Source: Sorangium cellulosum
GTDB taxonomy: Bacteria > Myxococcota_A > Polyangia > Polyangiales > Polyangiaceae
Assembly (NCBI RefSeq): GCF_004135735.1
Contig: NZ_CP012670.1
Span: 7,952,501 to 8,016,500 of the forward strand
Reading direction: 5' to 3'
Length of the DNA stretch: 64,000 bases
The position numbers and the translations under genes are program-made. Numbering within the stretch: position 1 is the stretch's first letter; each line of letters starts with the position of its first letter. This document shows, one piece after another, positions 8,262 to 16,479 of this stretch. Below the pieces are notes generated by a model that saw nothing but the letters and a program-made list of their open reading frames with translations, was not told where the DNA came from and searched no databases.

Positions 8262-9263
8262 TCAGCGGAAGGCGCCCCCCGCCGTCGGGTCCGGGGTGAG
8301 CGGCGCCAGCCGCGCGCGCGCGGCCTCGGCGTCGCGCGCGATCTGCGCCTTGAGCTCCGGGAGGCCCGAGAACCGCCGCTCCTCGCGCAGCCGGGCGATC
8401 AAGTGCACGCGCAGCGCCGCGCCGTAGAGATCCTCGTCGACGTCGAAGAGGTGCACCTCCAGGTTCGGCCGCGCCTGCCTCGAGGGCTCGACGGTCGGCC
8501 GCACGCCCAGGTTCGCGACGCCCCTCGCCAGCGCGATCGCGCGGCCCGACGAGTCCACCCGGTCGACCAGCGTCGCGTAGACGCCGAACGGCGGCAGCGC
8601 CTCCTCGATCGCGTCGAGGTTGCAGGTGGGAAAGCCGATCGTCCTGCCCCGCTTCGCGCCCTGGGCCACGACGCCGGACAGCATGTGCGGGCGGGACAGC
8701 ATGCGCTCGGCCGAGTCGAGATCCCCGCGCGCGATGGCCTCGCGGACGCGGGTGCTCGACCAGGGCCCCTCGGCGTCGCCGACGAGCGGGTGCGATCGCG
8801 TCTCGAAGCCGAGCGCCTCGCCGAGCCGCCCGAGCGTCGCGAAATCGCCGGCGCGCCCGCGGCCGAACCGGAAGTTCGCGCCGACCAGGACGACGCGCGC
8901 CGCGAGCCGATCGAGCAGCGCGCGCCGGACGAACTCCTCGGGCGTCTGGGCCGCGAACGCGCGATCGAACGTCATCACGTCGACCCGGACCGACGGCTGC
9001 GCGCGCTGGATGAGCTCGATCTTGCGCGGCAGCGCCGTCAGCGTCGCCGGCGGCGCGCGACCCAGGGTGATCGCCGGGTGGGGCGAGAAGGTGAGCGCCA
9101 CCGGCTCGAGCCCGCGCCGCCCCGCGTCCAGCGCCGCGTCGGCGAGCAGCGCCTGGTGGCCCCGGTGGACGCCGTCGAAGTTGCCGATGATCACGAGGCT
9201 GCCCCGCGGCCCGGCCGCGACGCTCCCGTCCCGTCCGCTCGCGGCGGCAGTGAAATACTCCAC
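8262..9263 (-). CDS. ribF: bifunctional riboflavin kinase / FAD synthetase
   Basis: This 333-residue cytosolic enzyme makes FMN from riboflavin and ATP, then FAD from FMN and ATP. The N-terminal nucleotidyltransferase half carries GNFDGVHRGHQ (about residues 27-37) and, further on, LVGANFRFGRGRAGDF and WSSTRVREAI. The C-terminal kinase half has GRTIGFPTCNLD (the riboflavin kinase GFPTANL motif) and YGVY-type FGVYATLV, ending with GVANLGVRPTV and VHLFDVDEDLYG. The length is close to the family norm (about 310-330). It lies head to head with prs across about 160 bases and 56 bases upstream of the DUF4912 gene, with which it may be co-transcribed. Confidence 0.95.
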   Translation of the reverse strand: MEYFTAAASGRDGSVAAGPRGSLVIIGNFDGVHRGHQALLADAALDAGRRGLEPVALTFSPHPAITLGRAPPATLTALPRKIELIQRAQPSVRVDVMTFDRAFAAQTPEEFVRRALLDRLAARVVLVGANFRFGRGRAGDFATLGRLGEALGFETRSHPLVGDAEGPWSSTRVREAIARGDLDSAERMLSRPHMLSGVVAQGAKRGRTIGFPTCNLDAIEEALPPFGVYATLVDRVDSSGRAIALARGVANLGVRPTVEPSRQARPNLEVHLFDVDEDLYGAALRVHLIARLREERRFSGLPELKAQIARDAEAARARLAPLTPDPTAGGAFR

Positions 9264-9366
9264 AGCCGCTACCTAACCTGAAGCACCACCCGGCGAAAAG
9301 CGGGTGAACAGCGAAGCCGACCGGCACGATACACCTGTCCAGCCAGGCGATCGATGTACGAGCTGC

Positions 9367-9395
9367 TTGACGGGTCCACGTCTGGCTGATAGAGC
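9367..9395 (+). promoter_or_regulatory. candidate promoter of prs
   Basis: TTGACG at 9367-9372 is followed after 17 bases by TAGAGC at 9390-9395. The -35 is a good match and the -10 a weak one. It sits 32 bases before the prs start codon and on the prs side of the ribF-prs divergent gap. A short inverted repeat (AGCCAG...CTGGCT) lies nearby. Confidence 0.4.
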
Positions 9396-9426
9396 CGCGC
9401 TCCCAAAACCGGCCTGGAGGCGCGCC

Positions 9427-10371
9427 GTGTTCAAGAGAGTCAGTATCTTCTCCGGCAACGCCAATTTCGCGCTTACCCAGGAAATCTGTCAGGTTCTCGA
9501 GCAACCGATGGGGAAGTCGCGCGTGTCGCGCTTCTCGGACGGGGAGACGTTCTGCGTCATCCAGGAAAACGTCCGAGGCGTCGACACGTACGTTGTGCAG
9601 CCGACTTGCTCGCCGGTGAACGACAGCGTGATGGAGCTCCTGATCATGGTCGACGCGCTCCGCCGCGCGTCGGCCGGGTCGATCACGGCGGTCATCCCTT
9701 ATTACGGCTACGCCCGGCAAGATCGGAAGGTCGCGCCGCGGACGCCGATCACCTCGAAGCTCGTCGCCGATCTCATCGTCGCGGCCGGGGTGAACCGGAT
9801 CGTGGCGCTCGACCTGCACGCCGGGCAGATCCAGGGCTTCTTCAACATCCCGTTCGACCACCTGTTCGCGATGCCGGCGCTGCTCGAGCATCACCTGCGC
9901 GAGCACTACGGCAAGGACGTGGTCATCGTGTCGCCGGACGCCGGCGGCGTGGAGCGGGCCCGCGCCTACTCGAAGCGCCTCCAGGGCACGCTCGCGATCA
10001 TCGACAAGCGCCGCGAGCGGGCGAACGAGAGCGAGGTCATGAACATCATCGGCGAGGTGGCCGGCAAGCAGTGCCTCATCCTCGACGATCTCATCGACAC
10101 CGCCGGCACCCTGGTCAACGCCGCCAACGCCCTGATGAAGCAGGGCGCGAAGAGCGTCGCGGCCTGCGCGACGCACCCGGTCCTGTCCGGCCCGGCGGTC
10201 GAGCGCATCAAGGACTCTCCCCTCACCGAGGTGGTCGTGACGAACTCGATCCCGCTCTCGGACGAGGCGAAGGCCTCCGGCAAGTTCAAGGTCGTCTCGG
10301 TGGCGCGGCTGCTCGCCGAGGCGATCCGTCGCATCCATCACTCGGACTCGGTGAGCTCGCTCTTCGTCTGA
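9427..10371 (+). CDS. prs: ribose-phosphate pyrophosphokinase
   Basis: This 314-residue cytosolic enzyme transfers pyrophosphate from ATP to ribose 5-phosphate to give PRPP for purine, pyrimidine, NAD, His and Trp synthesis. Visible motifs are FSGNANF at the N-terminus, FSDGE, YYGYARQDRK with the catalytic flexible-loop region, VALDLHAGQIQGFF, the PRPP-binding VSPDAGGVERARAYSKRL, and CLILDDLIDTAGTL. The length matches E. coli Prs (315). The GTG at 9427 was chosen because GGAGG lies six bases upstream and family homology starts there. The open frame reaches further upstream but without homology. It is divergent from ribF. Confidence 0.97.
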   Translation: MFKRVSIFSGNANFALTQEICQVLEQPMGKSRVSRFSDGETFCVIQENVRGVDTYVVQPTCSPVNDSVMELLIMVDALRRASAGSITAVIPYYGYARQDRKVAPRTPITSKLVADLIVAAGVNRIVALDLHAGQIQGFFNIPFDHLFAMPALLEHHLREHYGKDVVIVSPDAGGVERARAYSKRLQGTLAIIDKRRERANESEVMNIIGEVAGKQCLILDDLIDTAGTLVNAANALMKQGAKSVAACATHPVLSGPAVERIKDSPLTEVVVTNSIPLSDEAKASGKFKVVSVARLLAEAIRRIHHSDSVSSLFV

Positions 10372-10483
10372 TCGGCCGCGCGCGTCCGGCGGCACGGCAC
10401 GGCGGCGGCGCAGGTCGCCCCCGCGCCCCCGCCACAAAATGCGCCCAGCGACGACGAAGGCTCGACTCGCTCGTCTCTTCTCT

Positions 10484-10491
10484 GCTATAGC
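10484..10491 (+). promoter_or_regulatory. extended -10 element upstream of rplY
   Basis: TGCTATAGC forms an extended -10 (TATAGC at 10486-10491), nearly identical to the element before dsbD (TGCTATAGA at 2411). The predicted start site is near 10498, leaving a leader of about 59 bases before the rplY ATG. Confidence 0.4.
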
Positions 10492-10556
10492 GCCGCACCC
10501 TACGCCGGAGCGGGCCGCGCATCGCGGACGTCCGGACCACTTCTGGAGCCGTCGTC

Positions 10557-11228
10557 ATGGAGATCATCAAGCTCAACGCCACGAAGCGCGAGGAGAGCGG
10601 CAAGAGCGCGTCGAGCCGCCTGCGCCGCACCGGAAAGATTCCCGCCATCGCCTACGGGCGCGAGCTCGCGCCGGTCTCGGTCGCCATCTCGCCGAAGGCG
10701 CTCCTTCAGGTGCTCGGCTCCGACCACGGGAAGAACTCCGTGGTCGAGCTGGCCGTCGAGAACGGCGAGACGTTCACCGTCATGGTGCGCGACTACGACT
10801 ACCACCCGATCTCGCGCGAGCTCGTGCACGCGGATTTCGTCCAGGTGAAGCTCGACCAGCCCGTCGACGCCCAGATCCCCTTCCGCTGCGTGGGCAAGCC
10901 GAAGGGCGTGGTCACCGGCGGCGTGCTCCAGCAGATCTTCCGCACGATCCCGGTGCGCTGCCTGCCCGAGCAGATCCCGTCGGTCATCGAGGTCGACGTG
11001 ACCGAGCTCGACATGGGCGAGGCGTACAAGGCCGGCGGGCTGAAGCTGCCGGAGGGCGTGAAGGTCATGCTCCCCGACGAGCAGACGATCGTCGTGGTCA
11101 ACGCGCCCGAGAAGGGCGCCGAGGACGAGGCGAAGGCCGCCGGCGCGCCGGGCGCGGCGGCAGCCGGCGCGGCTGCGCCCGCCAAGGGTGCGGCTGCGCC
11201 CGCCAAGGCCGCGGACAAGAAGAAGTAG
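10557..11228 (+). CDS. rplY: 50S ribosomal protein L25 (general stress protein CTC type)
   Basis: This 223-residue protein is the long (CTC) form of L25, which binds 5S rRNA in the large subunit. The N-terminal L25 domain runs from LNATKREESGKSASSRLRRT through IPAIAYGRE and ends near residue 95 with YHPISRELVHADFVQV. The C-terminal TL5-type beta domain covers about residues 96-185 (VDAQIPFRCVGKPKGVVTGG, IEVDVTELDMGEAY). The tail is Ala/Lys-rich and of low complexity, with two AAAPAKGA-type units. It sits between prs and pth on the same strand. The prs-rplY-pth order is common in bacteria. Confidence 0.95.
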   Translation: MEIIKLNATKREESGKSASSRLRRTGKIPAIAYGRELAPVSVAISPKALLQVLGSDHGKNSVVELAVENGETFTVMVRDYDYHPISRELVHADFVQVKLDQPVDAQIPFRCVGKPKGVVTGGVLQQIFRTIPVRCLPEQIPSVIEVDVTELDMGEAYKAGGLKLPEGVKVMLPDEQTIVVVNAPEKGAEDEAKAAGAPGAAAAGAAAPAKGAAAPAKAADKKK

Positions 11229-11330
11229 CCACGGCGTGGGCCGCCCGTCGCCTCCGCGGCGCGCGGCCCGCCCGCTCCCCGTTGCCGCCTCGCCTCGCCC
11301 GCACAAGGGATCCCGCGGAGCCCGCTCGTC

Positions 11331-12002
11331 ATGCTGCTCGTGGTCGGCCTGGGAAATCCGGGCAAGGAATACGCTCCGCACCGGCACAACGTCGGCTTCA
11401 TGGCCGTCGATGCGCTGGCCGACGAGGTCCGGGCCGATCCGTTCCGCGAGAAGTTCTCGGGCCTGCACGCCAAGGCGGAGATCGCTGGAGAGCCCGCGAT
11501 CCTGCTCAAGCCGATGACCTACATGAACGAGTCGGGGCGGAGCGTCCAGCCGGCGATGGCGTTCTTCAAGATCGCGCCGTCGTCGCTGATCGTGCTCCAC
11601 GACGAGCTCGATCTGCCGTTCGGCACCGTGCGCCTGAAGACCGGCGGCGGGCACGCCGGGCACAACGGGCTGCGATCGATCATGGCGCACTGCGGGACGG
11701 GCAACTTCGGGCGCGTCCGCATCGGCATCGGCCGGCCGCCGGCCGGCTTTCGGGGCGAGGTCGCCGACTACGTCCTGTCCGGCTTCGATGCGGTCGAGCG
11801 CGCGAGCCTGCCCGACTGCTTGAAGCAAGCCGTCCAAAGTGTGCTAGAAGTCGCCGCCCGCGGCTTCGACGCCGCGATGAATGTTCGAAACACCCGGCCC
11901 AGGCCGGGCAAGAGGCCCAAGGGCGAAGGGGACGGGTCGGCCGATCCGGCCCCGGCTGCGAAGGGCGAGAGGGTCCCCCTCCCCCCGACACAGAAGCCCT
12001 GA
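11331..12002 (+). CDS. pth: peptidyl-tRNA hydrolase
   Basis: This 223-residue cytosolic enzyme releases peptides from peptidyl-tRNA that drops off the ribosome. Key features are LVVGLGNPGKEYAPHRHNVG with the catalytic His in HNVGF, KPMTYMNESG, the catalytic Asp in HDELDLPFG, and GGGHAGHNGLRSI. The core ends near residue 180 (YVLSGFDAVERASL and a helix). A basic then Pro-rich extension of about 35 residues (RPRPGKRPKGEGDG) follows, longer than in E. coli Pth (194 residues). The start is ATG 11331, with no strong ribosome binding site. It leads into rpsF after 113 bases. Confidence 0.95.
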   Translation: MLLVVGLGNPGKEYAPHRHNVGFMAVDALADEVRADPFREKFSGLHAKAEIAGEPAILLKPMTYMNESGRSVQPAMAFFKIAPSSLIVLHDELDLPFGTVRLKTGGGHAGHNGLRSIMAHCGTGNFGRVRIGIGRPPAGFRGEVADYVLSGFDAVERASLPDCLKQAVQSVLEVAARGFDAAMNVRNTRPRPGKRPKGEGDGSADPAPAAKGERVPLPPTQKP

Positions 12003-12071
12003 GCCTCGCTGGAGACAGCGCGTCGGGCGCGGCGATCCGCGCGTCGCTCGGCGGGCTGCTCCTTTCCTCGT

Positions 12072-12090
12072 CCCGGGGCGTCGCCCCGGG
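12072..12090 (+). promoter_or_regulatory. stem-loop in the rpsF leader
   Basis: CCCGGGGC (12072-12079) and GCCCCGGG (12083-12090) form a perfect 8-bp stem with a 3-base loop, 25 bases before the rpsF ATG. In many bacteria S6:S18 binds an rpsF leader hairpin to autoregulate the operon. The location fits, but the protein-binding bulge was not recognised. Confidence 0.4.
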
Positions 12091-12115
12091 GCCATTGGCC
12101 GAGAGGGAAGACTGA

Positions 12116-12655
12116 ATGAGCCGACAGGTAACGGCGCCCGGGCGCGCCAGAGAATACGAGACCATTTACATCCTGCGACCCGACATCGACGCCGACGGCG
12201 CCGAGCGCATCGGGACGCGCATCGCCGAGGTCGTCGGGCGCGAGGCCGGGCGGCTGACCAAGGTCGAGACGTGGGGGCGCCGCCGCCTCGCCTACGACAT
12301 CTCCAAGCACCGCCGCGGCGTGTACGTGTACCTGAAGTACCTCGGGGGCGGGAAGGTCGTCTCCGAGGTCGAGCGCAACCTGCGCCTGTTCGACGGCGTG
12401 CTGAAGTACCAGACGGTGCTCGTGCGCAACGACGTCGAGGCCGAGGGCGTCACGATCGCGGAAGAGGACGTGAAGTTCGAGCGGCTGGAGCTCGCGCCGC
12501 TGGAGGACGATCGCGACGACTCGCGCGAGCGGCAGCTCGGCCTCGTCGAGCCGGAGCGGCGCCCGGAGCGGGTCTCCGAGGCGGCCCCGGCGGGCGACGC
12601 GGAGGAGAGCGAAGAGGCCGAGGCCGAGAGCTCCGGCGACGAGGAGGAGAGCTGA
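12116..12655 (+). CDS. rpsF: 30S ribosomal protein S6
   Basis: This 179-residue protein of the small-subunit platform pairs with S18. The S6 domain occupies about residues 13-108: REYETIYILRPDIDADGAER, then VETWGRRRLAYDISKHRRGV, YVYLKYLGGG and FDGVLKYQTVLVR. It is longer than E. coli S6 (about 131-135 residues) because of an acidic, probably disordered tail (ESEEAEAESSGDEEES), which recalls the Glu tails added to S6 in E. coli. The ATG follows GAGAGGGAAGACTGA. rpsR begins four bases after its stop, so the two are co-transcribed. Confidence 0.95.
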   Translation: MSRQVTAPGRAREYETIYILRPDIDADGAERIGTRIAEVVGREAGRLTKVETWGRRRLAYDISKHRRGVYVYLKYLGGGKVVSEVERNLRLFDGVLKYQTVLVRNDVEAEGVTIAEEDVKFERLELAPLEDDRDDSRERQLGLVEPERRPERVSEAAPAGDAEESEEAEAESSGDEEES

Positions 12656-12658
12656 GCA

Positions 12659-12979
12659 ATGAACGGCCGCAACACCGACATGGGCCGCAGCAGCGGCGCT
12701 GACTTCGACGATCGCGACTTCGGTCGCACGCCCGACCTGAACGCGGACGCCCCCGGGCGCCGCCGCACCGGCCGCAAGCGCGTCTGCCGCTACTGCGCCG
12801 ACAAGTCGCTGGTCATCGACTACAAGGACCCGCAGGCGCTCAAGTACTTCATCTCGGAGCGCGGCAAGGTCGTCCCGCGCCGCATCAGCGGCAACTGCGC
12901 GCTCCACCAGCGCAAGGTGACCCTCTCGATCAAGCGCGCGCGCAACATCGCGCTCTTGCCGTTCACCGTGACGGCTTAG
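12659..12979 (+). CDS. rpsR: 30S ribosomal protein S18 (zinc-ligand form)
   Basis: This 106-residue small-subunit protein is the binding partner of S6. The conserved domain starts at about residue 36 with RKRVCRYCADKSLVIDYKD, followed by LKYFISERGKVVPRRISGNC and ALHQRKVTLSIKRARNIALL. The CxxC pair plus the later Cys and His suggest the zinc-binding (C+) paralogue type. The first 35 residues are an acidic/basic extension without homology. The gene starts four bases after rpsF and ends ten bases before rplI, so translation is probably coupled across the set. Confidence 0.95.
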   Translation: MNGRNTDMGRSSGADFDDRDFGRTPDLNADAPGRRRTGRKRVCRYCADKSLVIDYKDPQALKYFISERGKVVPRRISGNCALHQRKVTLSIKRARNIALLPFTVTA

Positions 12980-12989
12980 GAGGTCCGTT

Positions 12990-13442
12990 ATGGCAAGCCA
13001 CATCCACGTGGTCCTCACGGAGGACCTCCACAACGTCGGCAAGAGCGGCGAGCTCGTGAAGGTGCGCCCCGGCTTCGCGCGCAACTACCTCATCCCGCGC
13101 GGCCTCGCGGTGGGCGCCACCGCCGAGAACGTGTCCCGGATCGAGCACGAGAAGCGGGTCGCCGAGGCGCGCGCCGCGAAGACGCGCTCCGAGGCGGAGC
13201 AGCTCGCGGCGAAGCTCGGCCAGGTCAAGCTCACCATCAGCCGCCCGGTGGGCGAGGGCGACAAGCTCTACGGCTCGGTCACCGCGCGCGACATCGAGGA
13301 GGCGCTGGCCACGCAGGGCTTCAGCGTCGACCGGCGCCGCATCGAGACCGACACGATCAAGACGCTCGGCGCCCACCCCGTCGTGATCCGCCTCGCCCCC
13401 GCCATCACGGCCACGGTCGAGGTCACGGTCGCCGCCAAGTAG
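12990..13442 (+). CDS. rplI: 50S ribosomal protein L9
   Basis: This 150-residue large-subunit protein bridges ribosomes near the L1 stalk. The N-terminal domain has VVLTEDLHNVGKSGELVKVR, PGFARNYLIPRGLA (the signature of the family), a long connecting helix rich in Glu/Ala/Lys, and the C-terminal domain with DKLYGSVTARDIEEAL and the final VIRLAPAITATVEVTVAAK. AGGAGG lies six bases before the ATG. It is the last gene of the rpsF-rpsR-rplI operon. The gene behind it faces the other way. Confidence 0.96.
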   Translation: MASHIHVVLTEDLHNVGKSGELVKVRPGFARNYLIPRGLAVGATAENVSRIEHEKRVAEARAAKTRSEAEQLAAKLGQVKLTISRPVGEGDKLYGSVTARDIEEALATQGFSVDRRRIETDTIKTLGAHPVVIRLAPAITATVEVTVAAK

Positions 13443-13514
13443 GCGCGCGCCGCCCGCGAACGTCGCGGGCGGCCCGAGCCCCCGCCCCGCTTCCGCCTCA
13501 CCCTCGCTTCCGCC

Positions 13515-14606
13515 TCACCCTCGCTTCCGCCTCACCCACGCCCTCGCGACGTCATGTCCACGCGCCACGGCGCGGAGCATGAGCGCCGCGTCCGTCCAGC
13601 GATCGCGGCCCTGCCACACCAGGGTCGCCAGCATCCCGGCGCAGAAGGCGTCCCCCGCGCCTGTCGGGTCGAGCGGCCGCACCGGGCGCGGAGCGACCGC
13701 GCGCTCGCCGCCGGGGCCGAGCACGAGCGTCTCGCGCGCGCCGTCGGTGACGACCAGCGTCGCCTCGGCGCGCAGGTGCTTGCGCAGCGCGGGCGCGGTC
13801 GTGCCCAGCACCTCGAGATCCCCGGTGCTGCACTTCACGAGATCGGCCTGCCCGAAGAGCCGGAAGCAGCCGCGTACGCCGGCGCCGCGGGTGGCGCCGG
13901 GGTTGATGCCGGGGCGGGCGCCGGCGCCGGGGTTGATGCCGGGGCGGGCGCCGGCGCCGGGGTTGATGCCGGGGCGGGCGCCGGCGCCGGGGTTGATGCC
14001 GGGGCGGGCGCCGGCGCCGCCCGGGAGCGCGCTGCGCCCGGCGCGCGGCCACATCCGCGGGCGTGCGTTGATGTCCACCGACACGGCGCACCCTTCCCGA
14101 CGGGCAGCCGCGGCGGCCCGGACGAGCGCGCCGATCGCCCCCCGCACCGGCGCGATGCCGGTGAAGTGCACGACCCGCGCCTGCCACCGCGCAGGCAGCG
14201 CCGCGGCGAGGGCGCGCGCCTCGAGCTCCCCTTGCCTGTACCCGACGAAGCGCGCCTCGCCGCGCTCGATCGCCACGAGCATGAGGCCGGTGCGCGCCGC
14301 GCCCAGCGCGAGCCGCCCCACGTCGATGCCGGCCGCGGCGACCTCATCGCGCAGCCCGCGCCCCATCGCGTCATCGCCCAGCGCGGCGCACAGCCCCGAC
14401 GGCACCCCGAGGCGGGCGAGCGCCGTCGCGGTGTTCACCGCGCCGCCCCCCGGCACCCGGCGCAGCAATTTCGCTTGCTCGAGCGGAATGCCCTCCGGCG
14501 CATAGAAGTCCCACAGCGCTTCACCGACGCAGACCACCTCGACGGGAGCAATCCTTGTTTGACGCGTTTTGTGATCCACAATGTGCGGCTCCTCGTGATG
14601 GTTCAT
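13515..14606 (-). CDS. PfkB-family sugar kinase (fructokinase-like) with an internal repeat insertion
   Basis: This 363-residue cytosolic protein would phosphorylate a sugar with ATP. It has VEVVCVGEALWDFYAPEG, VPGGGAVNTATALARLGVPS (the first PfkB signature), SVDINARPRMWPRAG, then KCSTGDLEVLG, and the catalytic PLDPTGAGDAFCAGML (the second signature, Asp as base). Fructokinases are usually near 310-330 residues. The extra length is mainly four copies of GARPGINPGA at about residues 197-237, encoded by a 30-bp tandem repeat (13895-14014), in the loop after the DxNxR motif. The substrate is not certain. The start at 14606 is taken from the first ATG, and about 20 N-terminal residues may be non-native. 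Confidence 0.85.
   Translation of the reverse strand: MNHHEEPHIVDHKTRQTRIAPVEVVCVGEALWDFYAPEGIPLEQAKLLRRVPGGGAVNTATALARLGVPSGLCAALGDDAMGRGLRDEVAAAGIDVGRLALGAARTGLMLVAIERGEARFVGYRQGELEARALAAALPARWQARVVHFTGIAPVRGAIGALVRAAAAARREGCAVSVDINARPRMWPRAGRSALPGGAGARPGINPGAGARPGINPGAGARPGINPGAGARPGINPGATRGAGVRGCFRLFGQADLVKCSTGDLEVLGTTAPALRKHLRAEATLVVTDGARETLVLGPGGERAVAPRPVRPLDPTGAGDAFCAGMLATLVWQGRDRWTDAALMLRAVARGHDVARAWVRRKRG
13895..14014. repeat. 30-bp tandem repeat, 4 copies, inside the PfkB gene
   Basis: Four almost identical 30-bp units (core GGGGTTGATGCCGGGGCGGG, period 30 starting near 13895) encode GARPGINPGA repeated four times in the kinase. The frame is kept. Confidence 0.95.
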
Positions 14607-14964
14607 GGCAAGGCGCGAAGCGTCATGGCAGCCGAGTCAAGCGCGAAGGAAATTCGCGATGAGGCCGGGGTTGCCCGGTCTCCACCCCCCATCGCCGGCG
14701 GCGCCTCGTCGCGCCGTGGCGGTCCTGCGCGATCGGGGGAGCGCCCCTCGAGCGCGGAGCCTGCATTGGGATGCCCACCGCACGAACGCACACTGCAATG
14801 CAAACAGAAACTCTTCTCAGGGCTACCCATGTTCTGATAGACGGAAATCGACCCTGCACCCGACGCCCTGAAGGACCGTTGCGCCTTCAGGGCGTCGCCC
14901 ATTTCGGCCCCTGTGGAAAAGCTCGGGGCGGGATGGGGGGAATCGGTGGGGAGGAGATGCACGG
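14607..14964. other. divergent intergenic region between pfkB-like gene and dnaB
   Basis: This 358-base gap separates the sugar-kinase start from dnaB. Codon bias vanishes here and base composition is less GC-rich, so the short open frames are not taken as genes. It should hold both promoters. A strong inverted repeat at 14861-14897 is annotated separately. Confidence 0.7.
14861..14897 (+). promoter_or_regulatory. 14-bp perfect inverted repeat upstream of dnaB
   Basis: CGACGCCCTGAAGG (14861-14874) and CCTTCAGGGCGTCG (14884-14897) form a perfect 14-bp stem with a 9-base loop, 67 bases before the dnaB start. No T-run follows on either strand, so it is more likely an operator or leader structure than a classical terminator. 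Confidence 0.6.
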
Positions 14965-16467
14965 ATGATGAGAATGATGGAGCGCCGCGGAGCGCGGCCG
15001 CAGAGGATCGAGCCTCCCATCGTCGCGGGGCGCGTGCCGCCGCACGACCTCGACGCCGAGGCGGCGGTGCTCTCCGCCATCCTGCTGCACCGCGACGCGC
15101 TTGACCGGGTGCTCGAGATCCTCAAGGCCGAGCACTTCTACAGCGAGGCGAACAGCCGCATCTACGAGGCCGCGCAGGAGCTCGCGGCCGCCGGCACGCC
15201 CATCGACATCGTCTCGGTCGCCTCGTGGCTGCGCGATCGGGAGCGCCTCGCCCAGGTGGGCGGCGCCGCGTACCTCGCCCAGCTCGCGGACGCGACGCCG
15301 GCGGTGGCGCACGTCTCCGCGCACGCGCGGGTCGTCTACGAGAAGTGGCGCGTGCGCCAGCTCATCGCCACCTGCCAGCGGGTCGCGGCCGAGGGGTACG
15401 GCGACGTCGGGGTGGTGCAGGAGTTCATCGACGGCGCGGAGCAGGCGGTCTACCAGCTCGCGCGCACGCCCCAGGGGACGACGACGCAGCCGCTCGCCCA
15501 GGTGCTCAAGGCCGCGTTCGAGCAGATCACCGCGGCCGCCGAGCGCGGCGACCGCATCACGGGCATCTCGACGGGGTACGAGAAGCTCGACGCGAAGACG
15601 GCCGGCCTGCACGACGGCGACCTCACGATCGTCGCCGCCCGCCCTGGCATGGGCAAGACGTCGTTCGTCCTCAACCTCGCCGTGAACGTGGCGTCGCCGC
15701 GCACGGTGAGCTCCCCTGGCCCGGACGAGGCGGGGCACGGCGTCGAGCGGCACGAGCCGGGCTTCGGCGCCGCCGTCTTCTCGCTCGAGATGCCGCGCGA
15801 GCAGCTCGCGACCCGTATGGTGTGCAGCGAGGGCCGCGTCGACGTCGGCAAGCTCCGCCAGGGCTTCCTGCAGCCCGACGACTGGCGCCGCCTGACCGAG
15901 GCGGCGTCCTTCCTGTCGACGCTGCCGATCTGGATCGACGACACGCCGGCGATCTCCCTCCTCGAGCTGCGCGCCAAGGTGCGGCGCATCCAGGCCGAGT
16001 ACGATCGGGCGCCGGGCAACGGCAGCTCGGGGCGGCGCGTGGGGCTGGTCGTCATCGACTACCTGCAGCTCATGAAGGGGCGCGACGGCGTGAGCAGCCG
16101 CGAGCAGGAGATCAGCGAGATCTCCCGCGGGCTGAAGCAGCTCGCGAAGGAGCTCAAGGTGGCGGTCATCGCGCTCTCGCAGCTCAACCGCGCGGTCGAG
16201 ACGCGGACCACCAAGGACAAGCGGCCTCAGCTCTCGGACCTCCGCGAGTCCGGCGCGATCGAGCAGGACGCCGACAACATCATCTTCATTTACCGCGACG
16301 AGTACTACAACGCGGAGACCACCAACCAGAAGGGCATCGCGGAGCTCATCGTCGCGAAGCAGCGCAACGGGCCGACGGGCAAGGTGCTCACGCGGTTCAC
16401 CTCGTCGTGCACCCGGTTCGACAACCTCGCGCCCGGCGACTACCCGGAGATGGTGGACGACGAGTGA
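14965..16467 (+). CDS. dnaB: replicative DNA helicase
   Basis: This 500-residue hexameric helicase unwinds DNA ahead of the replication fork. The N-terminal domain is seen at PPHDLDAEAAVLSAILLHRD and FYSEANSRIYEAAQ. The RecA-like motor has TGISTGYEKLDAKTAGLHDG, Walker A in ARPGMGKTSF, VFSLEMPREQL, Walker B region GLVVIDYLQLM, KELKVAVIALSQLNRAVETR, and DLRESGAIEQDADNI with FIYRDEYYN. About 25 residues (SPRTVSSPGPDEAGHGVERH) are inserted before the H2-type strand, relative to E. coli DnaB. The ATG at 14965 follows GGGGAGGAG by about six bases. The C-terminus is normal, so this is not an intein-bearing copy. Confidence 0.96.
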   Translation: MMRMMERRGARPQRIEPPIVAGRVPPHDLDAEAAVLSAILLHRDALDRVLEILKAEHFYSEANSRIYEAAQELAAAGTPIDIVSVASWLRDRERLAQVGGAAYLAQLADATPAVAHVSAHARVVYEKWRVRQLIATCQRVAAEGYGDVGVVQEFIDGAEQAVYQLARTPQGTTTQPLAQVLKAAFEQITAAAERGDRITGISTGYEKLDAKTAGLHDGDLTIVAARPGMGKTSFVLNLAVNVASPRTVSSPGPDEAGHGVERHEPGFGAAVFSLEMPREQLATRMVCSEGRVDVGKLRQGFLQPDDWRRLTEAASFLSTLPIWIDDTPAISLLELRAKVRRIQAEYDRAPGNGSSGRRVGLVVIDYLQLMKGRDGVSSREQEISEISRGLKQLAKELKVAVIALSQLNRAVETRTTKDKRPQLSDLRESGAIEQDADNIIFIYRDEYYNAETTNQKGIAELIVAKQRNGPTGKVLTRFTSSCTRFDNLAPGDYPEMVDDE

Positions 16468-16479
16468 CCGCCGCGTGGG

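Noticed and set aside
9264..9426. Possible tRNA between ribF and prs
   Set aside because: A short inverted repeat exists but there is no TPsiC-like GGTTCRA loop or acceptor stem.
8206..10437. Upstream extension of the DUF4912 gene frame through ribF and prs
   Set aside because: It overlaps ribF and prs in another phase and has no homology or ribosome binding site; the start was set at 8205.
14607..14964. Small open frames in the pfkB-dnaB gap
   Set aside because: Codon bias is lost and no family is seen; they overlap the palindrome.
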